A stretch of DNA of 64,000 bases from G963665085 sp963665085 (GTDB taxonomy: Bacteria; Bacteroidota; Bacteroidia; Bacteroidales; JAAAOM01): positions 2,914,001-2,978,000 of the forward strand of contig CAXXXS010000001.1 of NCBI GenBank assembly GCA_963665085.2. Direction: 5' to 3'. The position numbers and the translations under genes were made by a program. The notes beneath the pieces were generated by a model. The model ran no database searches, had not been told where the DNA came from, and saw nothing but the letters and a program-made list of their open reading frames with translations. Positions 1-9,489 of this stretch are shown here, one piece after another; position 1 is the stretch's first letter, and every line of letters starts with the position of its first letter.

Positions 1-1
1 T

Positions 2-94
2 AATCCAGTATCCAATATTACAAATGGAGCCTTAGGATATTTTAATGCATGTTCCGTTACAAAAGAAGTATACAGAGTTCCTCTGCTAGATTAA
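2..94 (+). CDS. C-terminal end of an outer-membrane lipoprotein (DUF4249-like), partial
   Basis: The frame starting at base 2 is open from the window edge to TAA at 92-94 and encodes about 30 residues containing ITNGALGYFNACSV. A Gly-Tyr-Phe turn near the C-terminus is reminiscent of DUF4249 lipoproteins of Bacteroidota, which usually sit next to TonB-dependent receptors. Only the tail is visible, so the family call is tentative. The frame shows that the first ORF of the window should not begin at 49, inside this gene, but further downstream. Confidence 0.45.
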   Translation, partial: NPVSNITNGALGYFNACSVTKEVYRVPLLD

Positions 95-138
95 GAGATA
101 GTAGATTTTTAGTTTTGAATGATTATAACTCCTATTTT

Positions 139-1287
139 ATGAATGTATTAATTAGAAAAGGAAATTCTTTAATAAAAAGAGTGCTTTCCACATTCTCTTT
201 TACAATTCTGGTTTTAAATATTTTGTCTGGACAAAACTTTGAATATTTCAATGAGACAGAAAATTTGCATCCTCTGGTAGTAATGCTGAGTCAGGATGTT
301 TTAGTAGAAAATATGGGTGATTCAATACAAAATCTTTGTGGTAGCTCAAAGTCATCATTTTTATTAGTAAATGCATCACAAGTGTCAATAAATGGAATCG
401 TAGATTCTATTAACATAGTAATAAACCAGGAAGAAAGTATTGATAAAACCAGAATCTATTTAATAGTTGTTGGTAATAAGGTTTTTTTTGATAAGTATAA
501 ACAGTTGTCAAATAGATTGTTCCCGTCTAAATATTATATTCAAACAGGACCTCCAATAGTTGATTCGACAGAATTTAAAGTTGTACGATATAACAAAATG
601 AATCTAAAAGAAATTGTCAGTGCTCAAAGTAAAACTAAATTATGGCAATTTGATTTGGATCAACTCAAAAAAATATCAATAGCTGAATTAGAACCTAATA
701 ATAGGGCATGGGAAGTTGGAGTAGGTTATTCAAGACATTATCCAGGTCCCATTAAAACAGATGATGAATTTCCACGAGTAATATCTGCAGTTGAATTTCA
801 GATAGCGAAAAATTTAAATGAGAAATATAAGATTTGGAGTTCCTTAGCATTTAATCAGATTATGTTTTTGAATAAAAAGAAAGGAGACATGGATCCTATG
901 GATATTGATATAAATAAAGAAATATCAGAGTCAATGATGTTTACAAGAAGCTTAAGTTTAACTCGTTTTTTTTATGTAACACAATCAAACGGATTTAAAC
1001 CTTACATGTCGCTGGGATTTTCACATACTCATTTATCATTAATATATGCAGAGATAAAAGGGAGTAATCCAGACATGGAAATGAAACAATACTCGTGTGG
1101 TAGTTTAATGTTTAGTCCGGGATTAGAAATAAATTTGTCAGATCAATTAAGGTTAAATGTTAGAACTTCATATCACATTTCACTAAATTCATACAATACA
1201 ATGAATAATTTTAATATGACCTTTGCATTAAGTTATCTAATTCAGCGAAAGGGAGAACCTTATTATGAATATTTTAGGCTGAAATAG
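139..1287 (+). CDS. secreted protein, probable outer-membrane beta-barrel
   Basis: I do not recognise a named family. The ATG at 139 is preferred over the one at 49 because it leaves the previous coding frame and puts a signal-peptide-like stretch at the N-terminus (Lys/Arg, then FTILVLNILSG before Gln). Residues of roughly 30-190 look globular; the second half, starting around AWEVGVGYSRHYPG, has alternating aromatic/hydrophobic strands with turns and ends in aromatic-rich strands, as in outer-membrane porin-like barrels. It lies directly upstream of a LytS/LytTR two-component pair in the same orientation (74-base gap), so it may share their transcript and could be a surface sensor or target of that system; this is inference. 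Confidence 0.55.
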   Translation: MNVLIRKGNSLIKRVLSTFSFTILVLNILSGQNFEYFNETENLHPLVVMLSQDVLVENMGDSIQNLCGSSKSSFLLVNASQVSINGIVDSINIVINQEESIDKTRIYLIVVGNKVFFDKYKQLSNRLFPSKYYIQTGPPIVDSTEFKVVRYNKMNLKEIVSAQSKTKLWQFDLDQLKKISIAELEPNNRAWEVGVGYSRHYPGPIKTDDEFPRVISAVEFQIAKNLNEKYKIWSSLAFNQIMFLNKKKGDMDPMDIDINKEISESMMFTRSLSLTRFFYVTQSNGFKPYMSLGFSHTHLSLIYAEIKGSNPDMEMKQYSCGSLMFSPGLEINLSDQLRLNVRTSYHISLNSYNTMNNFNMTFALSYLIQRKGEPYYEYFRLK

Positions 1288-1361
1288 AATTAGAGCTATT
1301 AATCATATAAACTCTAAATTATGAATTGTATGAGATATTTGAAATTATTAGTTTTATACTG

Positions 1362-2366
1362 ATGTACCGAAAGCAATTATATAAAACAGCATTTCTTTCG
1401 TCTCCAATAATAGCGGTGTTCGAACTTTCACCATTAATATTTATTGGGAATCAGCCGTATAGTTTTTTTATAAAAAGTATTTTTGTATTTACTTTTATTA
1501 TTTTATTGCAGTGGTTGTTTAATGTGTTTTTATTTTCTGAGAATAGGATAAAAAATTCAAGGAACATTTGGAAAAATTATTTTCTTAGTTTTCTATTTGC
1601 TTTTTTTTTAATAGCACTTTTTATGATCTTTTCAAGTTCAATTTTTCCGCCACGGAAAGATATCCCACCTCCAATTTTTCCATTTTTGAATGCTGCAACG
1701 TTAAATACAATTATTCTAATTATTATTAATTCTATTATTAATCGTTCTAAAAAAGAACAGATGGATAGTGAGTTAGCTTTTCTTAAAATAAAAAATCTCG
1801 AAGCAGAACAACAACAATTAATTCAAAAATTGCAGCCTCATTTTTTATTCAATGCACTTAGTACTCTAAAATCATTAATAAATTCCAATACAGAGCAGGC
1901 TGAAGAATACTTAATAAAATTATCAGAATTTCTAAGGTTTACAGTTTCGTCGCATGTTAATGAATTAGTTTTACTCGAGAAAGAACTAAAATTCACAAAT
2001 GATTATATTGCTTTACAACAAATAAGGTTTGGGGATTCTTTTTTTTGTGAGATTAATATTCCGGAAAATATCCGGCAATCTTTTTTCGTTCCTGTTTATG
2101 CTCTACAAACCCTTGTGGAAAATGCTATTAAGCACAATGCGTTTACTAGTTCTAATCCACTAAAATTATCCATTGTTTATAAGGATAACTGTATTGAGAT
2201 AAAGAACAATAAAATACCAAAACAAATTGAAAATAAAAGTGGCATGGGACTAAAAAACCTTAATAAACGTTTTTTGCTTATCGATGGATTGCCTATTAAG
2301 ATTGAAAACAAACAAGAATTATTTTCAGTAACAATTAAATTGTTTCAAAAGGAAAGATTATGCTAA
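1362..2366 (+). CDS. LytS/YehU-type sensor histidine kinase
   Basis: An inner-membrane sensor kinase of the His_kinase (PF06580) class. The N-terminal ~130 residues hold four hydrophobic segments and no recognisable periplasmic domain; a short coiled linker rich in Glu/Gln follows. The phospho-acceptor box LQPHFLFNAL puts the histidine near residue 160, the N box is LVENAIKHNAF and the G box GMGLKNL. The ATG at 1362 was chosen; an in-frame TTG at 1326 would add 12 residues. The stop overlaps the start of the following LytTR regulator by 7 bases, so the two are translationally coupled and form a cognate pair. Such pairs in this phylum commonly control a neighbouring transporter, here the RND pump operon. 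Confidence 0.9.
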   Translation: MYRKQLYKTAFLSSPIIAVFELSPLIFIGNQPYSFFIKSIFVFTFIILLQWLFNVFLFSENRIKNSRNIWKNYFLSFLFAFFLIALFMIFSSSIFPPRKDIPPPIFPFLNAATLNTIILIIINSIINRSKKEQMDSELAFLKIKNLEAEQQQLIQKLQPHFLFNALSTLKSLINSNTEQAEEYLIKLSEFLRFTVSSHVNELVLLEKELKFTNDYIALQQIRFGDSFFCEINIPENIRQSFFVPVYALQTLVENAIKHNAFTSSNPLKLSIVYKDNCIEIKNNKIPKQIENKSGMGLKNLNKRFLLIDGLPIKIENKQELFSVTIKLFQKERLC

Positions 2367-3124
2367 ATGTTGTTATTATTGAAGACGAAAAATTAACTGC
2401 ACAGGATTTAGCCAATACTCTACATAATATTGACCATGATATTGAAATACAAAAGATTTTATATACAGTTGAAGAAGCTGTTTTGTATTTTCAAAACAAT
2501 CTGCCACCCGATCTAATTTTCTCTGATATCCAGCTTCCAGATGGCAATAGTTTTGAGATTTTTAAAAAGGTTAAACTATCAATCCCTGTAATTTTCTGTA
2601 CTGCGTTTGATCAATATGCATTAAAAGCATTTGAAGTTAATGGGATTGATTACTTATTAAAACCCTTTACAAAAAACTCAGTATCAAATTCTATCGAAAA
2701 ATACAGGTTGTTAAAAGGAAAGGCTCATTATCAGCCGGATACTTTTATTCAAATCATGGATATGATAAAACAAGCACCGTCCATTCAGAATAACTCTATT
2801 ATAGTAAATAAAGGAGATAAAATTATCCCAATTGAAATAAAAAGTATAGCTTTATTTTACCTGGAAGATAATTATGTTTTTGTTTTAACCTTTGGCCATA
2901 AAAAACATATAATTTCACATACCCTTGAAGAATTGGAAAAACTTTGTGGGACAATGTTTTTTAGGGCTAACCGACAATATCTAGTCAATCGAAAAGCTAT
3001 AAAAAATGCTACCCGCTATTTGAATAGAAAAATTTTAATTCACCTTACTATTGATTATGAAAACCAGATATTGGTCGGAAAACTAAAAACTACCCAGTTT
3101 TTAGAGTGGTTGGCAGTTCATTAA
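2360..3124 (+). CDS. LytTR-family response regulator
   Basis: Response regulator with an N-terminal receiver domain (acidic pair EDE at residues 8-10, phospho-acceptor Asp56 in FSDIQLPDG, Lys101 in LLKPF) and a C-terminal LytTR DNA-binding domain (about 150-250, with ALFYLEDNYVFV and FFRANRQYLVN). Its ATG lies within the last codons of the kinase gene and is preceded by AAAGGAAAG. LytTR domains bind direct repeats spaced about two helical turns apart; such a repeat is present 6 bases after this gene and precedes the doxX-RND operon, which is therefore the likely target. A second repeat of the same form follows the pump operon. Confidence 0.92.
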   Translation: MLNVVIIEDEKLTAQDLANTLHNIDHDIEIQKILYTVEEAVLYFQNNLPPDLIFSDIQLPDGNSFEIFKKVKLSIPVIFCTAFDQYALKAFEVNGIDYLLKPFTKNSVSNSIEKYRLLKGKAHYQPDTFIQIMDMIKQAPSIQNNSIIVNKGDKIIPIEIKSIALFYLEDNYVFVLTFGHKKHIISHTLEELEKLCGTMFFRANRQYLVNRKAIKNATRYLNRKILIHLTIDYENQILVGKLKTTQFLEWLAVH

Positions 3125-3129
3125 TAGTT

Positions 3130-3206
3130 ATTGTCCATTTTATTTCAAAGATTGTCAATTTCATAATACTTACTATTCCTTACCTTTTTTATACAGGTTT
3201 AATTTG
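3130..3206 (+). promoter_or_regulatory. probable LytTR operator and promoter of the RND pump operon
   Basis: ATTGTCCATTT at 3130 and ATTGTCAATTTCA at 3151 form a direct repeat with a 21-base period, the geometry known for LytTR proteins. A -7-like TTAATTTG lies at 3199-3206 (one mismatch to TAnnTTTG), 69 bases after the start of the first half-site and 23 bases before the ATG of the next gene. A second copy at 9407-9483 has the same half-sites and exactly the same 69-base distance. Confidence 0.7.
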
Positions 3207-3228
3207 TGCTTAATTTGAATTAACGCAC

Positions 3229-3606
3229 ATGAATCTACTAATTAAAGCCAAAACAAAGTTTTACTGGTTGCCAGCTATTCTTATGATTGCTTCGGCCGTA
3301 TTTAAATTTATGAATATCCCGCTAATTTCTAATTTGTATGAAACGTTAGGGGTTAAGGATAAATTAATCTACCTGGGGGTTATAGAACTTATCAGTGTAA
3401 TTTTTTATTTGTTTAAATCAACTATGCTGATTGGGTTTCTTTTGATATGTGCCTTTTGGGGAGGGGTTATTGGAATTGGTATTATAACGTATTCATCCAG
3501 CATCCTGCCAATAGTTATGCTTTTATTGTTTGCAATATCATTTTATTGGCGTGAACCTGCATTATTTTCCCCGGAAAGCACAATAAATAAAAATATTAAT
3601 ATATGA
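3229..3606 (+). CDS. DoxX-like small membrane protein
   Basis: A 125-residue inner-membrane protein with four predicted transmembrane segments, matching the DoxX-like group (ILMIASAVFKFMNIP in the first segment, then a GVIELISVIFYL segment). Family members are four-helix membrane proteins with poorly defined, sometimes redox-related roles. It is the first gene after the LytTR operator and lies 23 bases before the RND adaptor, so it is probably co-transcribed with the pump; a structural role in the pump is not known. Confidence 0.75.
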   Translation: MNLLIKAKTKFYWLPAILMIASAVFKFMNIPLISNLYETLGVKDKLIYLGVIELISVIFYLFKSTMLIGFLLICAFWGGVIGIGIITYSSSILPIVMLLLFAISFYWREPALFSPESTINKNINI

Positions 3607-3629
3607 ACAATGAATAATAATATGAAATT

Positions 3630-4700
3630 ATGAAAATTAGAAATTTTTTATTTAGGGCTTTGTCTCTTATTATACTTTTTACATCTTGTAAAAGCAAAGA
3701 GAACGTTCAGGATATGTCTTCTTTTGAGCCTAAACCATATAAAATTAGTGTTTTAGAGCCACAGAAAATAGAGTTGAGTTCTGAGTACCCTGCTATCCTG
3801 AAAGGTCAGGAAGACATTGAAATTAAACCTCGGGTTGATGGTTTTATCGAAAAGGTATTTGTCGATGAAGGAGTAGAGGTGAAAAAAGGGCAACCATTGT
3901 TTAAAATTAATTCACCCTCCTCTGTTAAAACTTTTGAAGAGGCCCAGGCCACATATAACACTGCCAAACTTGATGTAGAACGGATGCGCCCTCTTGCGGA
4001 AAAGAATATAATAAGTAATGTTCAATTAGAATCTTATGAGAATTCGTTAAATTCTGCAAAAGCAGCATTAGATCAAGCCAAAGCAACGTTGAGTTGGGTT
4101 ACAGTAACCAGCCCCGTTGATGGTGTTGTTGGTACGATATCTTACCGTCTAGGTAGCCTGGTAGATAACAATAGTGTTTTAACAACGGTAGCCAACACTT
4201 CTAATATATATGCTTATTTCTCAATGAACGAAAAAGAATTGTATAATTTTTTAAATAAATGGGAAGGTAAAACAAAAGCTGAAAAAATTAAAAATATGCC
4301 CGAAGTAACTTTTTTACTTTCCAATGGAGTGACTTACGAAGAACCGGGGCGCATTGTAACTATCTCGGGAGTAGTAGACCAAACAACAGGGACGGTAAAT
4401 ATTCGGGCATTGTTTTCAAATGAAAATGGTTTGTTGCTTAGTGGGACAAGCGGACAAGTAATAATCCCTGAATATTTAGATAATGTCTTGTCAATACCTC
4501 AAAAGGCTACATTTAGTCAACAGGATAAAATCATTGCTTATAAAGTTCAAGGCGATTCTGTAGTTCAAAAAGTAATAGATGTATCACCGACTCCTGATGG
4601 AATGAGCTATGTTATCCTTGATGGTTTACAGCAGGGAGATAAGGTAGTCATAGATGACATTATAAGTCTTTCAAACGGCACAAAAATAAAGGTTCAATAA
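3630..4700 (+). CDS. RND efflux periplasmic adaptor (AcrA/MexA-like lipoprotein)
   Basis: Membrane-fusion protein of a tripartite RND pump. Residues 1-20 are a lipoprotein signal ending in LFTSC (Cys20), so the protein should be anchored to the inner membrane and reach across the periplasm. The split lipoyl domain is visible (IKPRVDGFIEKVFVDEGVEVKKGQPLF cut into its two beta-turns, and WVTVTSPVDGVVG), with the alpha-helical hairpin between them (about 95-150) and beta-barrel and membrane-proximal domains after residue 185. It is followed 16 bases later by the pump gene and then the outer-membrane channel, the standard gene order. Confidence 0.93.
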   Translation: MKIRNFLFRALSLIILFTSCKSKENVQDMSSFEPKPYKISVLEPQKIELSSEYPAILKGQEDIEIKPRVDGFIEKVFVDEGVEVKKGQPLFKINSPSSVKTFEEAQATYNTAKLDVERMRPLAEKNIISNVQLESYENSLNSAKAALDQAKATLSWVTVTSPVDGVVGTISYRLGSLVDNNSVLTTVANTSNIYAYFSMNEKELYNFLNKWEGKTKAEKIKNMPEVTFLLSNGVTYEEPGRIVTISGVVDQTTGTVNIRALFSNENGLLLSGTSGQVIIPEYLDNVLSIPQKATFSQQDKIIAYKVQGDSVVQKVIDVSPTPDGMSYVILDGLQQGDKVVIDDIISLSNGTKIKVQ

Positions 4701-4716
4701 TTTAAAAAGAATTAAA

Positions 4717-7700
4717 ATGCTTAAAACATTTATAGAAAGACCGGTATTATCAACGGTCATTTCCATATTTTTTGTTGTATTAGGGATTATTGGCATTTTT
4801 AGTTTGCCTGTAGAACAATACCCGGATATTGCACCACCTACGGTTAGGGTGTCAACAAGTTATAGTGGGGCAAATGCAGACGCAGTTCTAAAAAGTGTTA
4901 TTATACCGTTGGAGGAACAAATTAACGGAGTTGAAGGGATGACTTACATGACATCATCAGCATACAACGGAGGCTCTGCCAATATTACTGTTTATTTCAA
5001 ACAAGGTATTGATCCTGATATTGCAACAGTAAATGTACAGAACAGGGTTTCTCAGGCCTCATCCCTGTTGCCATCAGAAGTAACCCAAAACGGGGTTACA
5101 GTTGAGAAAAGCTTGAGCGGTATCCTGGTAATGGTGCAGATAAAATCAACAAATAAAGATTATGATAGTGAATTTATTCAGAACTATGCCCATATTAATG
5201 TGCTCCCACAGCTAAAAAGGATCTCTGGTGTTGGGGGGGTTGACGTAATGGGTGCAGGGAACTATTCTATGAGGATATGGCTCAAACCCGATGTAATGAA
5301 AAATTATAAAATAACATCATCCGAGGTTATTTCTGCCCTACAAGATCAAAATATTGAAGCCGCCCCTGGAGAATTGGGCGTAAATGGTAAACAAACATTT
5401 CAGTATTCACTAAAATTTACAGGAAGGTTGAAATCTGCGGAGGAATTTGGAGAAATTGTAATTCGTTCAGAAGATTTACATGTATTGCGACTAAAAGATG
5501 TGGCTGATGTTGAACTGGGTTCAGAATCTTATGATATGATTATACGGGGAGATGGTTACCCGGCTGTAATGTTGGCAGTAACCCAGACTTCAGGTTCTAA
5601 CGCACAGGATATTATTGGTAATGTAAAGGAGCAAATGAAAATTGCAGCTAAAAGTTTTCCTCCCGGGATAGAGTACTCTTACCAGATGGATGTAAGTAAC
5701 TTTTTAAATGCATCAATGCGCAAGGTAATTAAAACAATAATTGAAGTATTTGTCCTTGTGTTGTTAATTATCCTTATTTTTCTTCAAAATTTTCGTGCTT
5801 CTTTTATTCCTGCCATTGCTGTTCCTGTATCTATTATTGGTACATTTTTCTTTCTTACCTTATTTGGTTTTTCAATAAACCTTTTAACACTCTTTGCTTT
5901 AGTTTTAGCTATCGGAATGGTGGTCGATGATGCAATAGTTGTCGTTGAAGCCGTTTACGCAGAAATGGATGCAGGAGAAAAAAATCCTGTAAAAGCAGCT
6001 ATAAAAACCCTGAAAGAAATTGCACCGGCGATTATTTCAATGACCTTGGTATCTGCTGCTGTGTTTATTCCTGTTAGCTATATCGGAGGAACCAGTGGTG
6101 TATTCTTTAAACAATTTGGACTAACCCTTACAGTTGCAATTCTCATTTCTGGTGTTAATGCACTTACGTTGAGTCCTGTACTTTCATCACTTTTTTTGAA
6201 AAAAAATATTTTACCCAAAGACAGAAAAAGGACACCAATTAACGTCTCTTTTATGTATTTCAATCGTTTATTTAATGCAGCTACCGAAGTCTATAAAAAA
6301 GTTCTTATGTTTTTAGCTAAAAAGAACCTCCGTTGGATTTCTGTTGTTGTTGTATTGTTTTTCTCTTGCATCCTTTACACAGTAATGAACATGCTACCTT
6401 CAAGTTTTATCCCACAGGAGGATAGTGGGGCTATTATGGGCAGCATAGAACTTTCTCCGGGTTCTTCCCTGGAGCAAACAGATAGTGTAGTTAACGAGGT
6501 ATCAAAAGTTATTGAAACAGTCCGTGGGGTAAAATCGATAACGAGTATGTCAGGCTACAGTTTTATGAGTGGTTCAGGAAGTTCTTACGCAGGAATAGTT
6601 GCCTTGCTGGAACCATGGGATGAGCGAGAGTTAACTTCTGATGAAATTGTTGCCCAGTTACTGCAAAAAACGTCTGGTATAAAAAATGCATCTTTTATGT
6701 TTTTTGGAGTTCCAACTATAATGGGCTTCGGGACGAGTACAGGAGTTGAATTAAAGCTACAGGATCGTACAGGTGGCGATATAAATGATTTTTATGAAGT
6801 TGCTACAGACTTTTTGAGTAAGCTCCAGAAAAACCCGCAAGTAATGGTAGCAATGAACACGTTTGATCCCCGGTTCCCTCAAAAACAAATAGAAGCAGAC
6901 ATACCCAGAATAAAAGATGCCGGGTTAACCTTAAATGACGTGATGAATGCCTTACAACAAAATATTGGGGGGGCATATATTTCTAATTTTAATGTTTATG
7001 GTAAACAATATCGTGTAATGGTACAGGCCGCACCAAAATACAGGGATCAGTTAGATGATTTGGAAAATATTTATGTTAAAGCATCCAATGGAGAGATGGC
7101 ACCAATTACTCAATTTATAAAAGTTGTTGATGTTACCGGACCACAAGGGTTAACACGTTTTAACCTTTTTACTTCTATGGGTATTACTATTATACCAAAC
7201 TATATACAGGGATATACTTCTAGCGATGTACTTAACTTAATCGATGAAATTGATTTACCTGATGGTTACAGTTATGACTATTCGGGAATGACCCGTGAGG
7301 AAGCAGGTACTAAAAATAATACTGCGATAATTCTTTTGTTATGCGTAATATTTGTTTATCTGTTGTTGGCGGCTTTATACGAAAGTTATATCCTGCCATT
7401 GGCAGTGATATTCTCTCTCCCTATTGGGCTTTCAGGGATATATCTGTTTACATTTATTTCCATGATAAAAGGAAGTGGCATTACAAATAATATTTATGTC
7501 CAGATTTCACTTGTTATGGTTATTGGCTTATTATCTAAAACAGCAATCCTGATTGTTGAATATGCTTTACAACGTCGTAAACAGGGAATGAGTATTGTTA
7601 AAGCAGCCATTTCCGGTGCTGTTGTAAGGTTACGGCCAGTTATGATGACTGCTTTAACAATGATTATTGGATTGATACCACTTGCCTTTGCCAGTGGTGC

Positions 7701-7866
7701 AGGTGCAATTGGAAATAAATCTATAGGGATAAGTGCTTTGGGAGGGATGATTTTTGGGACATTCTTTGGGATATTAATTGTCCCTATACTATTTATTCTT
7801 TTCCAGGGATTGCATGAAAAAATAAGCAGTAAAAAAATAGTAACAACAGACGATTCTGACTTTTAA
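4717..7866 (+). CDS. HAE1-type RND multidrug efflux permease (AcrB-like)
   Basis: Inner-membrane proton-driven pump of 1049 residues, the normal AcrB length. It begins with the usual FIERPVLSTVISIFFVVLG helix and has twelve transmembrane segments and two large periplasmic loops. The proton-relay residues are intact: Asp404-Asp405 in the fourth helix (MVVDDAIVVVE) and Lys941 in the tenth (LLSKTAILIVEY), in contrast to the two RND permeases at 39.8 and 43.6 kb. It is flanked by its adaptor and its outer-membrane channel, forming a complete tripartite system probably controlled by the LytTR pair upstream. Substrates cannot be read from sequence. Confidence 0.96.
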   Translation: MLKTFIERPVLSTVISIFFVVLGIIGIFSLPVEQYPDIAPPTVRVSTSYSGANADAVLKSVIIPLEEQINGVEGMTYMTSSAYNGGSANITVYFKQGIDPDIATVNVQNRVSQASSLLPSEVTQNGVTVEKSLSGILVMVQIKSTNKDYDSEFIQNYAHINVLPQLKRISGVGGVDVMGAGNYSMRIWLKPDVMKNYKITSSEVISALQDQNIEAAPGELGVNGKQTFQYSLKFTGRLKSAEEFGEIVIRSEDLHVLRLKDVADVELGSESYDMIIRGDGYPAVMLAVTQTSGSNAQDIIGNVKEQMKIAAKSFPPGIEYSYQMDVSNFLNASMRKVIKTIIEVFVLVLLIILIFLQNFRASFIPAIAVPVSIIGTFFFLTLFGFSINLLTLFALVLAIGMVVDDAIVVVEAVYAEMDAGEKNPVKAAIKTLKEIAPAIISMTLVSAAVFIPVSYIGGTSGVFFKQFGLTLTVAILISGVNALTLSPVLSSLFLKKNILPKDRKRTPINVSFMYFNRLFNAATEVYKKVLMFLAKKNLRWISVVVVLFFSCILYTVMNMLPSSFIPQEDSGAIMGSIELSPGSSLEQTDSVVNEVSKVIETVRGVKSITSMSGYSFMSGSGSSYAGIVALLEPWDERELTSDEIVAQLLQKTSGIKNASFMFFGVPTIMGFGTSTGVELKLQDRTGGDINDFYEVATDFLSKLQKNPQVMVAMNTFDPRFPQKQIEADIPRIKDAGLTLNDVMNALQQNIGGAYISNFNVYGKQYRVMVQAAPKYRDQLDDLENIYVKASNGEMAPITQFIKVVDVTGPQGLTRFNLFTSMGITIIPNYIQGYTSSDVLNLIDEIDLPDGYSYDYSGMTREEAGTKNNTAIILLLCVIFVYLLLAALYESYILPLAVIFSLPIGLSGIYLFTFISMIKGSGITNNIYVQISLVMVIGLLSKTAILIVEYALQRRKQGMSIVKAAISGAVVRLRPVMMTALTMIIGLIPLAFASGAGAIGNKSIGISALGGMIFGTFFGILIVPILFILFQGLHEKISSKKIVTTDDSDF

Positions 7867-7877
7867 ATTTTAATAAA

Positions 7878-9293
7878 ATGTATAAAAACAGATATAAACA
7901 TATAAAGCTAGGTATTACGTTTATTATTGTTGCTATAAGTTTTACATCATGCCAGACTTATAAACATTTAAGCGTTTCTCCTGATATTGATACAGACGGT
8001 GTTGTCATGGATATTACAAACAATGGGGATACAATAACAATGGCAGATATTCCATGGAGAGAGTATTTCTCTGATTCAAAATTGCAGATGCTGGTAACCG
8101 AAGGGTTAGAGCAAAATTTTGATATGCAAATTGCGTTGGTTCGTATCAGGGAAGCTGAAGCTAACTTAAGTATGATAAGGGGAAATTTACTGCCTGATGT
8201 CTCAGCAGGATTCCAGCTTGATCACACCAGGAGCAGTTCAGGTGAAAATGGGAGAGATGTCTTAGGATATGTTTCAAACCAAAATTCGTTGGGTTTTTCA
8301 GCCTCTTGGGAAATTGATTTATGGGGGAAACTTGCAAGCAAATCTAAAGCACAATATGCCAGTTATCTCAATAGTCAGGAATATAAAAATTTAATTCAGA
8401 CCGAGCTTATTGCAAATATTGCTAATGCATATTATAATTTATTAGCTCTTGACAAGCAACTAAATATAACAAAAGAAACCATTGTGCTTTTGAGAGAAAG
8501 CACAGAAACAATAATAGCTTTAAAAGATGCAGGACAGCAGAATGCTTCATCTGTAGAACAGAGCAAAGCATTGTTATATAGTACAGAACTTTCAGTTCCA
8601 TCATTAGAAACTCAGATTCGGGAACAGGAAAATATGATATGTATTCTTTTAGGTAGAAAACTCGGAATAGTTGAACGATCATCAATCGATGAACAGTCCA
8701 TAAATATTGATATGAAAGTAGGTGTACCTGTTCAACTACTTTCCCGCCGGACTGATGTGAGACGGGCAGAGTTGGATGTTCTCGCTGCTTATGCTACTGT
8801 TGATGCAGCTAAGGCAAGTTTTTATCCTACATTATCAATTACTTCAGCAAGTTTTGGATTATCAGATGGAGATTTTACGGATTTTTTTCAGCCAGAAAAT
8901 ATTGCAGCAAATATTGCCGCAGGTATTACACAACCTGTATTTAATAGACGTCAGTTAAAAGGTAACCTGGAAATTGCCAAGGCTCAACAGGAAGAAGCTC
9001 TACTGACATTTCGCAGCACCATACTGGACGCAGGTCAGGAGATTTCTGATATTCTTTACGGCTATGAATCTTCTTTGAAAGTAAATGAATTCAGGGACAA
9101 GCAAATAACCTCCTTGACAAATGCTGTAGATTATTCAAAAGATTTATTGATTGCAGGTGAAGCTATTTATACAGAAGTGCTCTCAGCTCAGCAAGATTTA
9201 CTTTCTGCACAGTTAAGCCAGGTTAATGATAAGTTAGAACAATTAACTTTTGGAGTTAACCTTTATAAAGCATTGGGCGGAGGTGTGAATTAG
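7878..9293 (+). CDS. NodT-family outer-membrane efflux channel lipoprotein
   Basis: TolC-like channel of the NodT class. Residues 1-25 form a lipoprotein signal with the lipobox FTSC (Cys25). Two repeats of the OEP domain, rich in long amphipathic helices (for example VALVRIREAEANLSM and ARAELDVLAAYATVDAAK-like segments), give the length of 471 residues expected for this class. The gene starts 11 bases after the pump gene and closes the operon. No terminator directly follows; the next candidate stands near 9660. Confidence 0.93.
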   Translation: MYKNRYKHIKLGITFIIVAISFTSCQTYKHLSVSPDIDTDGVVMDITNNGDTITMADIPWREYFSDSKLQMLVTEGLEQNFDMQIALVRIREAEANLSMIRGNLLPDVSAGFQLDHTRSSSGENGRDVLGYVSNQNSLGFSASWEIDLWGKLASKSKAQYASYLNSQEYKNLIQTELIANIANAYYNLLALDKQLNITKETIVLLRESTETIIALKDAGQQNASSVEQSKALLYSTELSVPSLETQIREQENMICILLGRKLGIVERSSIDEQSINIDMKVGVPVQLLSRRTDVRRAELDVLAAYATVDAAKASFYPTLSITSASFGLSDGDFTDFFQPENIAANIAAGITQPVFNRRQLKGNLEIAKAQQEEALLTFRSTILDAGQEISDILYGYESSLKVNEFRDKQITSLTNAVDYSKDLLIAGEAIYTEVLSAQQDLLSAQLSQVNDKLEQLTFGVNLYKALGGGVN

Positions 9294-9406
9294 AATTGTT
9301 TTTTTTAGCTATAATAATGATTTTACTTTAAATAATATCCAATTCTTACTCAAAAAAAGATGGAAGACAAAACAATTATTAAACCATTGGCATTTCATTC
9401 GTGCAT

Positions 9407-9483
9407 ATTGTCCATTTCATTATCAAGATTGTCTGTTTCAAAGAAAAGAGTATTTCTTTCGAAGTATGAATAATTTAAATTTG
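9407..9483 (+). promoter_or_regulatory. second probable LytTR operator with -7 element
   Basis: ATTGTCCATTTCA at 9407 and ATTGTCTGTTTCA at 9428 repeat with a 21-base period, as at 3130/3151. A perfect -7 element TAAATTTG stands at 9476-9483, 69 bases from the first half-site, the same offset as upstream of the pump operon. No gene starts for more than 450 bases downstream, so the promoter would make a leader or a non-coding RNA. Confidence 0.6.
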
Positions 9484-9489
9484 AATATT

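Noticed and set aside
49..138. Upstream ATG at 49 for the first hypothetical gene
   Set aside because: It lies inside the end of the preceding coding frame and gives no signal peptide; ATG 139 does.
9360..9473. 37-codon frame starting at ATG 9360
   Set aside because: It overlaps the LytTR operator and lacks a promoter upstream; the operator explains the sequence better.
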